In this document: positions 8,076 to 14,299 of the stretch, piece by piece
Layout: the number at the start of each line of letters is the position of its first letter
Position numbering within the stretch: the first letter of the stretch is position 1
DNA from: a virus
Reading direction: 5' to 3' (one strand)
IMG/VR virus record: IMGVR_UViG_3300050821_004354
Coordinates: 1 to 61,042 of that record
Length of the DNA stretch: 61,042 nucleotides
The notes under the pieces: model-generated
What the model was told of the DNA's origin: nothing
The model's input: the letters and a program-made list of their open reading frames with translations, nothing else
The model's database searches: none
Program-made: the position numbers and the translations under genes

Positions 8076-8498
8076 TCAGACCAGGGAAGCCTGCGCGACC
8101 TGCACAGCTGCAGCGTCGATCTTCGCCACCTCTTCCTCGAACAGGTCGAACGCCGCCTGATACAGCTCCTGCGGGAGCGTGACGGTGTTCTTGTGCCCGA
8201 GCTTGGCGAGGATCGCCTCGGCAACGTTCCGGTCCTTCGCCGCCACCTTAAGCACGAGCGCGTTAAGCTGTGCCTTGGTGACGGTGGGAGCGGCCGGTGC
8301 CGCCGCAGCGACCACAGGCGCGGTAGCCAAGGGCGCTGAGGCTGGGCTCGCGGCCGGTGCCGTTGCAGCTACCGCAGGCGAAGGGTCCGCCGATGCCTTC
8401 CCTTTCCCCTTTCCCTTCGACGGTACTACCTCGTCGATAGCGCCCTCGAAGGCTTCGGCGAGCGCGTGGAGCGCAGCCGCAATCTTTGCGTGATTCAT
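8076..8498 (-). CDS. Hypothetical protein with Ala/Pro linker, 140 aa
   Basis: ATG 8498 has GAGGAG upstream. An N-terminal helix (1-25) is followed by a Lys-Gly run (KGKGKGK), a 40-residue Ala/Pro/Val-rich linker, and a C-terminal helical domain (80-140). The bipartite shape with a flexible linker suggests an adaptor, possibly nucleic-acid-associated through the Lys run. No family recognised. Confidence 0.65.
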   Translation of the reverse strand: MNHAKIAAALHALAEAFEGAIDEVVPSKGKGKGKASADPSPAVAATAPAASPASAPLATAPVVAAAAPAAPTVTKAQLNALVLKVAAKDRNVAEAILAKLGHKNTVTLPQELYQAAFDLFEEEVAKIDAAAVQVAQASLV

Positions 8499-8529
8499 CG
8501 TTTCGATCTCCTCGGTTGGTTGTCAAAAA

Positions 8530-8769
8530 TCAGTTGTGTCTGGCGCAGTTGGTGCCGACGGGCTGAGCCAGCGTGCAAGTACAGCGCGGACCGGTGACTG
8601 CGAAACGGTACCGCTGCCTATCGTCATATCGCCACGGCTTCCATGACCAGTCGCCCGTCGATACCTGGGCCAGGTACCCTCGGATGCCGGGCGCTCCGTC
8701 ACCATCCTCACACTCCGTAGGTGTGTACGCCCGCGCGTTACCGACTGTAAATAATCTATGCTCGATCAT
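8530..8769 (-). CDS. Hypothetical protein, 79 aa
   Basis: ATG 8769 has GGGAG eight bases upstream and follows a near-consensus promoter. Cys residues near the end (CTCTLAQPVGTNC) may bind metal. The middle is aromatic and charged. No family recognised. Confidence 0.6.
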   Translation of the reverse strand: MIEHRLFTVGNARAYTPTECEDGDGAPGIRGYLAQVSTGDWSWKPWRYDDRQRYRFAVTGPRCTCTLAQPVGTNCARHN

Positions 8770-8794
8770 CAAAGTTCTCCCGCCTGTTCGGCCA

Positions 8795-8823
8795 ATTGTG
8801 GATCCAAAATTCAAGTCTGTCAA
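8795..8823 (-). promoter_or_regulatory. Sigma70-type promoter candidate (leftward, internal)
   Basis: On the minus strand TTGACA (8823-8818) is followed after 17 bases by CACAAT (8800-8795). The sequence TTGGCCGAAC starts at the last base of the -10 box, the same arrangement as at the 23586-23618 promoter. It fills a 54-base gap between two genes and would restart transcription of the nuclease/polymerase cassette. Confidence 0.6.
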
Positions 8824-8982
8824 CTACGCCGGCTCCAGCCGTCGTAGCTTCAACGGTTTGAAGGCGTCTGGGCCACGCCACGGCACTGCATGCGCGTAGC
8901 GGTGACCCATCGCCTTGCGTACGCGCACCTGCGCGGCGTAGAGGCGGGCCTGCTGGTACCGCTCGGCGAATGTGAGGTTCAT
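8824..8982 (-). CDS. Hypothetical protein, 52 aa
   Basis: ATG 8982 lies in an ATGA overlap with the upstream gene. Basic, helical, with RYQQARLYAAQVRVRKAMGHRYAH. No family recognised. Confidence 0.6.
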   Translation of the reverse strand: MNLTFAERYQQARLYAAQVRVRKAMGHRYAHAVPWRGPDAFKPLKLRRLEPA

Positions 8983-9365
8983 CGCGACACCTGCCACGCG
9001 TCGCGCAGCCGCGCGACTCCGTACTTGTGGATTGAGACCGGCGAACCGTCGGGGTGGCCGTTGTCGTAGATGATTCCGTCGCGGTACACCATCATGTGCC
9101 CGACGTTCGTAATCAGCCACGTACTCTTATCGCCCCATTTCGCCCGGTTGGCCGCCCACTTGCGGATCGTCATCCCAGGGCGGCGCACGGTTGCCGTTAT
9201 TTTGAATCCGAGATGCGCGAGGACCGGGAGATAGTGCCGCTGGTTCACGCCACGCACCGCGCGGGTCTCGCCGCGCTCCTCCTTGATCAGGTCGACGATG
9301 TCGTTCGGCGTCTTCCCGCTGATGAACGCGAGTGCGAAGGGGACACACCAGTTGTTCTGTTTCAT
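8979..9365 (-). CDS. C39/papain-like cysteine peptidase fold protein
   Basis: A 128-aa protein with NNWC (Cys7) at the start of a helix, NVGHMMVY (His90) and an Asp/Asn at 101-102. The Cys, His, Asp/Asn order and spacing fit a papain/C39-like fold. Small phage proteins of this type are known but mostly uncharacterised. Here it lies between a serine recombinase and the replication cassette. It could cleave a host or phage protein or act as a deamidase; the sequence does not decide. Confidence 0.6.
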   Translation of the reverse strand: MKQNNWCVPFALAFISGKTPNDIVDLIKEERGETRAVRGVNQRHYLPVLAHLGFKITATVRRPGMTIRKWAANRAKWGDKSTWLITNVGHMMVYRDGIIYDNGHPDGSPVSIHKYGVARLRDAWQVSR

Positions 9366-9925
9366 GCAAAGCTCCTAGTTTCAAGGTCTATTGACGCCGC
9401 CACCTTAGCACGGTGCGCGGCCCACTTCAATCGGTTCGCTTCGTTGCCAGCGTGCGGGTTCGGGCGCTTCGGCCCTAGCTTGATACCCCTTGCCTTCAGG
9501 GCGCCGAGCGCCGCCTTGGTACGTTCGGAGGTCAGATCCCGCTCGAACTGGGAGAGGGCCGACAGTAAAGTGAACACCAGGCGCCCTGTGGCGGTCGTGG
9601 TGTCGATGCTCTCCGTCAGGCTCACAAGGTCCGCTCCTTGGCGTTTGAGCCGCTCTGCGATGATCAGCATGTCCCTGGTGGACCTTGCGAACCTGGAGAG
9701 ACTGTAGGCCACCAGGACGGCGCCGTCTTGTGCTGCGCACAAGGCTGCCTCTAGGGCTGGACGTTTCTCCATCGAGGTGCCGGTGATCCCGGCATCCTCG
9801 TAAATGGTCACTTCCAGCCCGCGCCCAGCCGCCCAGGCGGAGATCGCTGCTCTCTGAGCCTCCAGCCCTAGCCGGGACTCGGCCTGCTCCTGCGTGCTTA
9901 CACGCACGTATCCGATGACGTTCAT
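9362..9925 (-). CDS. Small serine recombinase (resolvase/invertase family)
   Basis: A 187-aa protein with the resolvase catalytic domain: GYVRVST (Ser10 nucleophile), AGITGT, SLSRFARS with the conserved Arg pair, and QFERDLTSERTKAAL at the start of the long helix. The C-terminal helix-turn-helix is short or degenerate; after GIKLGPKRPN only about 35 residues remain, without a clear recognition helix. No inverted target sites were seen around it. It may resolve concatemers or be a remnant. ATG 9925 overlaps the upstream TGA. Confidence 0.88.
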   Translation of the reverse strand: MNVIGYVRVSTQEQAESRLGLEAQRAAISAWAAGRGLEVTIYEDAGITGTSMEKRPALEAALCAAQDGAVLVAYSLSRFARSTRDMLIIAERLKRQGADLVSLTESIDTTTATGRLVFTLLSALSQFERDLTSERTKAALGALKARGIKLGPKRPNPHAGNEANRLKWAAHRAKVAASIDLETRSFA

Positions 9926-10164
9926 CGACGCACCAGCTCGAACCCGTGCTTGGTAGCGCGGACCCGCGTCCGGGGTAGGTTATGTAGGTTTGCGGCTGGG
10001 CCGGTCCAGGTGCCTACCGTCCGGCCGGCGCTCTCCTCAATCGCCAGCGAGAGGTCGCTAGCGGGATCGACAGAGAGCACAATCTGCTCCCGGTACTGGC
10101 CGTTGGGCTGGATGATGTACGTCGTCTCAACCTTGCAGCCGAGGCTGGTGAATCGTGTCGGCAT
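9922..10164 (-). CDS. Hypothetical protein, 80 aa
   Basis: ATG 10164 has AGGAG upstream. Beta-rich first half (VETTYIIQPNGQYREQIVLSV). No family recognised; coupled by ATGA to the recombinase. Confidence 0.6.
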   Translation of the reverse strand: MPTRFTSLGCKVETTYIIQPNGQYREQIVLSVDPASDLSLAIEESAGRTVGTWTGPAANLHNLPRTRVRATKHGFELVRR

Positions 10165-10165
10165 C

Positions 10166-10459
10166 TCACTCTCCTATCAGGTCCAAGTTTTGAGGTTCGG
10201 GTTCAGATCGCTCCAGAAGATTGTGCAGGAGGTTCCGGAAGTTGTAAATCTCGCAGATGACGTCGTCGGTCAGCGGCTCCCACAGCGCTATGTTGCGGAC
10301 GCCGTCGAGCGCCTCGATCACGTAGAGCATCGCCGGCCGCGAGAGGTCGATCACGCACTCCTTCTGCGTGAGGATGTTGAAGCGCGGCGCCTTGCTCCCA
10401 CAAACGCACGGGCGCGACCCACACACGTAGCACGCTCCAGTGCGATCCTGGAGGCTCAT
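10166..10459 (-). CDS. Cys-rich hypothetical protein, 97 aa
   Basis: Near the N-terminus, CYVCGSRPCVCG gives four closely spaced cysteines, a likely zinc knuckle. The rest is helical and acidic. ATG 10459 overlaps the upstream stop. Function unknown. Confidence 0.6.
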   Translation of the reverse strand: MSLQDRTGACYVCGSRPCVCGSKAPRFNILTQKECVIDLSRPAMLYVIEALDGVRNIALWEPLTDDVICEIYNFRNLLHNLLERSEPEPQNLDLIGE

Positions 10460-10665
10460 GGCTTGATCCCCGCGGCCTGGAACTGGGTGTAGGTGACGAA
10501 GAGCTGGTTCATCCCGCGCGCCAGCTCCTCGTCGCTGATGTAGAACAGCGGGACGTCGCCGCCCGCCGCGTTGGAGAGGAGCTGCCCTATCCGAAGGTTC
10601 GGGTAGCGCTCGACCAGCAGCGCCAGCATCTCCAGCGTGTTCTTACGCAGCTGCTGTTGGTTCAC
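10456..10665 (-). CDS. Hypothetical protein, 69 aa
   Basis: Helical protein (QLRKNTLEMLALLVERYPNL) starting at ATG 10665. Both ends overlap neighbours by four bases. No family recognised. Confidence 0.6.
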   Translation of the reverse strand: MNQQQLRKNTLEMLALLVERYPNLRIGQLLSNAAGGDVPLFYISDEELARGMNQLFVTYTQFQAAGIKP

Positions 10666-10862
10666 TGTTTGGCTCCGGCATCAGACTGTGAGTATGTGAA
10701 GTGACTTGGGAACGTCGGATCGAAGTCCGTCGGGCGACGATCCACGATCAACCCGGACTCCAGCCCACGCAGCACAGGGCACTCATTATCTGGCAATTGA
10801 CACATTTGCATTGCCTCAAAGGTGCATTGAGCCGAACAGGCGTCGCAGTTGTATTGCCTCAC
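10662..10862 (-). CDS. Cys-rich hypothetical protein, 66 aa
   Basis: GTG start in a GTGA overlap. Cysteines at CDACSAQC and later MCQLPDNEC suggest a small zinc-binding fold. Function unknown. Confidence 0.55.
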   Translation of the reverse strand: MRQYNCDACSAQCTFEAMQMCQLPDNECPVLRGLESGLIVDRRPTDFDPTFPSHFTYSQSDAGAKQ

Positions 10863-11086
10863 GGCTTGCCATCTCCGCTGGACTGCGAGTGCTGCTCCGC
10901 ATAGTAGCGATGCCGCGAGCGCACGAGCTGCTGATGGTGCGAGTGCTGGCGCGGGAGCCCGGTCCCCAGCGTCGCGAGGACGTTGAGCTGGTCCCGCTTG
11001 TCAGCGCTGCGCGCGATCCGCTTAGCGCGGTTCATGCCGACGTTCATCGGCTTCCCGCCCTTCTTGCTGATGTAGACGTATCGCAT
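10859..11086 (-). CDS. Basic hypothetical protein, 75 aa
   Basis: Very basic and His-rich in its second half (RQHSHHQQLVRSRHRYY). N-terminus MRYVYISKKGGKP looks like a beta hairpin. Possibly nucleic-acid-binding; no family recognised. Confidence 0.55.
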   Translation of the reverse strand: MRYVYISKKGGKPMNVGMNRAKRIARSADKRDQLNVLATLGTGLPRQHSHHQQLVRSRHRYYAEQHSQSSGDGKP

Positions 11087-11088
11087 AG

Positions 11089-11334
11089 TTACTCCGCCTG
11101 ACGTTTGAGTAGCGCGGAGACTTCACCACGGTTGGCGAAATAGTCCACAGCTTTTTGCGCCTGCTCACGCTCGTGCGCTACGAAGTGCGCCTCGATCTTG
11201 GCGGCGGCTTTGCTGAAGTATCGGATCGACTCCGCCGCCATCTTCGCGCCCTCGCTCTCCAGCGGATCGCCGGCCGCTGATACCTCAGCGGCGACGAGTC
11301 GCATAAAAATCTCTTCATATCTAGACAATGCCAT
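11089..11334 (-). CDS. Hypothetical protein, 81 aa
   Basis: I chose ATG 11334 (GAGGTG upstream) over the GTG at 11346. The protein is helical (IRYFSKAAAKIEAHFVAHEREQ) and follows the UvrD-like helicase gene closely. No family recognised. Confidence 0.6.
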   Translation of the reverse strand: MALSRYEEIFMRLVAAEVSAAGDPLESEGAKMAAESIRYFSKAAAKIEAHFVAHEREQAQKAVDYFANRGEVSALLKRQAE

Positions 11335-11342
11335 GTTACACC

Positions 11343-12806
11343 TCACTTAGTTTTCGGGGGAGAGGGGATCAGTACCAGCTCCGACTTCGCGCGGGTCGCC
11401 GCGACGTAGCGGAGGTTCTTCTCTTGCTGCTTCTGCCAGTCCTGGCGCGCCCACTTGCTCACGTAGTCGTGGTTCAGCCAGAAGACGCGGCTCGCTTCGA
11501 GGCCCTTGGTCTTGTGCACCGTCGCGAGCACGACCGCGTCGGCCTTGTTCTTGAACAGGTTCTCGATGATGCGGATCAGCTCGGGGATCGTGCGCTCGTT
11601 CTCCGGGAGCGTCCCGATCAGAAACATGACGCAGTCGCGGCGGTCCTCGGCGCGCTCGGCCTTGGCGTCGTCGCCCTTCGCCTTAGCGCGCTCGATCTCG
11701 CGGGCGGTGCTCACGTCCAGCTTCGTGATCAGCTGGTCGACACCCTTCGCCTGCTGTTTCTTGATCAGGTTCACGAGCCCCTCGCCGATATCGCGGCCCA
11801 TCATGTAGGCCGGCTTCCGCGCCATCATCAGGTCATATGCCAGCTCGATCAGCGGCTTCGTGATGCGGCAGAGTACCAGGTCGCGCGCCTCCATCAGGTC
11901 GACGTGCTTGGTCTCCCGCTTGACGGTGGTCACGACGCCTTCCTCAGCGCCGGGGGCGGCCTCGATCACGCCGAACTGCGACGCGTACTTGACGATGTTG
12001 GTCGCGCAGCGGTAGCTGACCGTCAGCGGCAGCTCCTCGGCATCGAACTCTGACTTGATCAGGTCCATCGCATCCGAGTCGGCGCCGCGGAACCCGTAGA
12101 TGGCTTGGCTCGGGTCGCCGACCGCCACCAGCCGCGAGTCGGGCCGCATGATCTTGCGGAGGATCGCGCGCTGTATCGCGTTGGTGTCCTGCGCCTCGTC
12201 GACTAGCACGTTGTCGAAGGTCGGGAGAGTGATCCCGTCCTTGACGGCGAGGAAGAGGAGGTCATCGAAGTCGAGGAGCCCGCGCTTGGCGGCCTCGTTC
12301 GAGATGCTGAGCATCGCCCGCGACCGCTCAATCGCCTCGCGGTAGCTACCCTTCCCGTCTTCGATCTCCAGGTCGTGCTTCGCGGCGATGTCGTCCCAAT
12401 TCTGCTCGGTGTCGTCCACTAGGAAACCCATCCCGGAGTTCTTGGCGAGACCTACTAGCTTGAAGACGAAGGCGCCGTAGGTACGCTGGTCGGCGTCGCT
12501 GTAGCGCTCGCGGATCAGATTACGGACCTTGTTGCTGTCGACCTGCGCGCGGCTCATCGACGAGTAGAAGCGGGTCACCGGCTGGTAGGTGAGGCTGTGG
12601 AAGGTGCGGGCGTTGACACCGCGCACCTTCAGCGCCTCGGCGATGTCCTTCCCGAACGCGAGGAGGAGCGTGTTACCGCCGAGCCGCTTCACGATCTCGA
12701 CCAGGGTGGTGCTCTTGCCCGAGCCGGCGCCAGCGCGGACGACGAGGTTCCGCACCGTCTCGGCGAGGAACTTGAAGATGTTGTTCTGGTAGATCGAAAA
12801 TTCCAT
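11343..12806 (-). CDS. UvrD/PcrA-like superfamily 1 helicase
   Basis: A 487-aa helicase. Walker A is RAGAGSGKST near residue 27, Walker B is VDEAQDTN near residue 200, motif III GDPSQAIYGFRG follows, and motif VI RYVAATRAK lies near the end. It is shorter than UvrD (about 700 aa) and lacks most of the inserted 2B subdomain, in line with compact phage helicases. Likely role in replication or recombination. An internal promoter candidate lies directly upstream. Confidence 0.92.
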   Translation of the reverse strand: MEFSIYQNNIFKFLAETVRNLVVRAGAGSGKSTTLVEIVKRLGGNTLLLAFGKDIAEALKVRGVNARTFHSLTYQPVTRFYSSMSRAQVDSNKVRNLIRERYSDADQRTYGAFVFKLVGLAKNSGMGFLVDDTEQNWDDIAAKHDLEIEDGKGSYREAIERSRAMLSISNEAAKRGLLDFDDLLFLAVKDGITLPTFDNVLVDEAQDTNAIQRAILRKIMRPDSRLVAVGDPSQAIYGFRGADSDAMDLIKSEFDAEELPLTVSYRCATNIVKYASQFGVIEAAPGAEEGVVTTVKRETKHVDLMEARDLVLCRITKPLIELAYDLMMARKPAYMMGRDIGEGLVNLIKKQQAKGVDQLITKLDVSTAREIERAKAKGDDAKAERAEDRRDCVMFLIGTLPENERTIPELIRIIENLFKNKADAVVLATVHKTKGLEASRVFWLNHDYVSKWARQDWQKQQEKNLRYVAATRAKSELVLIPSPPKTK

Positions 12807-12835
12807 GTTCGGCTCCGAGGTGTCTAGGTGCGGCT

Positions 12836-12864
12836 ATTACACCAGAAAGCGAGCCGGGACGCAA
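12836..12864 (-). promoter_or_regulatory. Promoter candidate before the UvrD-like helicase
   Basis: On the minus strand TTGCGT (12864-12859) is followed after 17 bases by TGTAAT (12841-12836). The -35 lies inside the hairpin at 12851-12874, so a bound protein or the hairpin could modulate it. Confidence 0.45.
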
Positions 12865-12874
12865 CTCCCGGCTC
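12851..12874. repeat. Perfect 9-bp inverted repeat
   Basis: Arms GAGCCGGGA (12851-12859) and TCCCGGCTC (12866-12874) with a six-base loop, in the 130-base gap 12807-12936. On the plus strand it is followed by TATTTG; on the minus strand there is no T tract. Either a weak terminator/attenuator or an operator for the overlapping promoter. Confidence 0.6.
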
Positions 12875-12936
12875 TATTTGACAATAACCGCTCAGCCCTG
12901 GGCCTTCGCCGCCGCGATGGCCCTGTCGATGAAAAA

Positions 12937-13203
12937 TTAAGCTGGCTTCGACGTGTCGTTGTTCGCCACGTTCTTCGCCTCGGCGTCCTTGATCGACTTC
13001 TCGATCTTCGCCTTGATCAGGGCCTCGTACTCCTCGACCCGCGCGATGACCAGCTCGGCCATGTGCTTCAGGTTCACCTCTCCGGTCACGTTCACAAAGA
13101 ACGGGTTCGGGTGATTGTTCACGCTCGACCCCGGACCGCACGCCATCTGCAGCGACTGCTTGATCGCGCCCACCACCGTCATTATCTTCGCATCTACGCT
13201 CAT
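12937..13203 (-). CDS. Hypothetical protein, 88 aa
   Basis: ATG 13203 overlaps the upstream stop. The middle has FFVNVTGEVNLKHM, then a long charged helix (VEEYEALIKAKIEKSIKDAE). No family recognised. Confidence 0.6.
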   Translation of the reverse strand: MSVDAKIMTVVGAIKQSLQMACGPGSSVNNHPNPFFVNVTGEVNLKHMAELVIARVEEYEALIKAKIEKSIKDAEAKNVANNDTSKPA

Positions 13204-13961
13204 AGTCCGTCCCTCACCTGTTGTGCAATTTCAATCTTGCGCGCCTCGGTGTTGTTCACCGCCTCGCGCACCTCTGGATCTTCGATGTCCATCCGCGTGC
13301 TGCGCTTGCCGGCGGGCATGAAGCCCTCGAACCACATGCAGCGCCAACACGGCGGACAATCGCGGCCGGCCTTTGGTGCGAACTCTAGTCGCTCAATTGC
13401 CTGGTCGATATTCGACAGTGCGCTGCTGACGTCATCGGAGCCGACGCTCGCCTCCGTGCGTGCCAATACAGCGCGAGCAGCGGTGTCTGGCATATCTTTC
13501 CGCAGCGCCTGCAGGATCGCTTTAGTTTGTCTGATTAGCGGTTGTGGGACGCCCTGCTTAATCATCTCACGCCATGTGACTCCGTCCATCATCTTCACCA
13601 CCACCTCTCGCTCGGCTTCCGTCAGCTGCTGCAGCAGCGCCTTAGCGTCTGACTCTGTGGATACCGCGCCGAACGTTGTATCCTCTCCGCCCATATCTTC
13701 TATGGACTCATTGCTCGTCGGCAACTCTTTCGCACGCCATGACTCCCACGCATTACGCACTGCACGCAGGAACCACATATCAATGTCATGAGTGAGGCTA
13801 TCGTACTTCTCCCTGTTCTCCCAGCACCATAGCAACGCCGCCGCTAGAATGTCGTCCCGGTCGCTTTTCTGTAGGCGCCGAACTCTAAGAAATTTCTCGG
13901 CACCTTTCGCGGCGGCGCGCGCCAGCTGCATAGTGAAAATTTGTTGGACGTTAAGCGCCAT
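13200..13961 (-). CDS. Sigma-70-like factor (regions 2 and 4) with Cys cluster
   Basis: A 253-aa protein whose residues 32-78 resemble sigma region 2 (DRDDILAAALLWCWE and later FLRAVRNAWESWR) and whose residues 109-155 resemble region 4 (LTEAEREVVVKMMDG, then a helix-turn-helix-like stretch). This is the layout of an ECF-type sigma factor. The extra C-terminal 100 residues include DCPPCWRC at 201-208, possibly zinc-binding. If it binds host RNA polymerase, it could drive late or rightward transcription. An alternative is a divergent DNA-binding protein of the same fold. Confidence 0.6.
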   Translation of the reverse strand: MALNVQQIFTMQLARAAAKGAEKFLRVRRLQKSDRDDILAAALLWCWENREKYDSLTHDIDMWFLRAVRNAWESWRAKELPTSNESIEDMGGEDTTFGAVSTESDAKALLQQLTEAEREVVVKMMDGVTWREMIKQGVPQPLIRQTKAILQALRKDMPDTAARAVLARTEASVGSDDVSSALSNIDQAIERLEFAPKAGRDCPPCWRCMWFEGFMPAGKRSTRMDIEDPEVREAVNNTEARKIEIAQQVRDGL

Positions 13962-14299
13962 TATGCTGCTCCCTTCGGCTTGTTCGCGTTCATGTGCACG
14001 AGACGCTTCGCGTGCTCCTCGGTCTCCAGCTCGTTCAGCGCCTGCGCCTTCAGGATGATGGAGGCGATCTGCGCCTGGATCGGCTCAGGTAGCGTGCGTA
14101 GCTCCGGCATCTGCATCAGCTCGCGGAGCCCGGTCCAGAGGTGCTTCGACATCCGGGCCTGGACCGCGTGCGCGTTTAAGAGCGCGAGCAGGTCAGTGGT
14201 CCCGTTACCCACCCACGCGAGCCGTATGTCGTGCCGGCCAGCCTGCAGCTGGATGAGCCGAGACAACGCGTCGCCTGCACTGTTTGTGATATCAGCCAT
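13961..14299 (-). CDS. Hypothetical protein, 112 aa
   Basis: Helical throughout; the start overlaps the end of the primase-helicase gene by eight bases. Residues 15-60 contain QAGRHDIRLAWVGNGTTDLLALLNAH. No family recognised. Confidence 0.6.
   Translation of the reverse strand: MADITNSAGDALSRLIQLQAGRHDIRLAWVGNGTTDLLALLNAHAVQARMSKHLWTGLRELMQMPELRTLPEPIQAQIASIILKAQALNELETEEHAKRLVHMNANKPKGAA

Noticed and set aside
9362-9925. Serine integrase indicating a temperate phage
   Set aside because: At 187 aa it is a small resolvase-type protein without the large C-terminal domain of serine integrases, and no attachment site was recognised.
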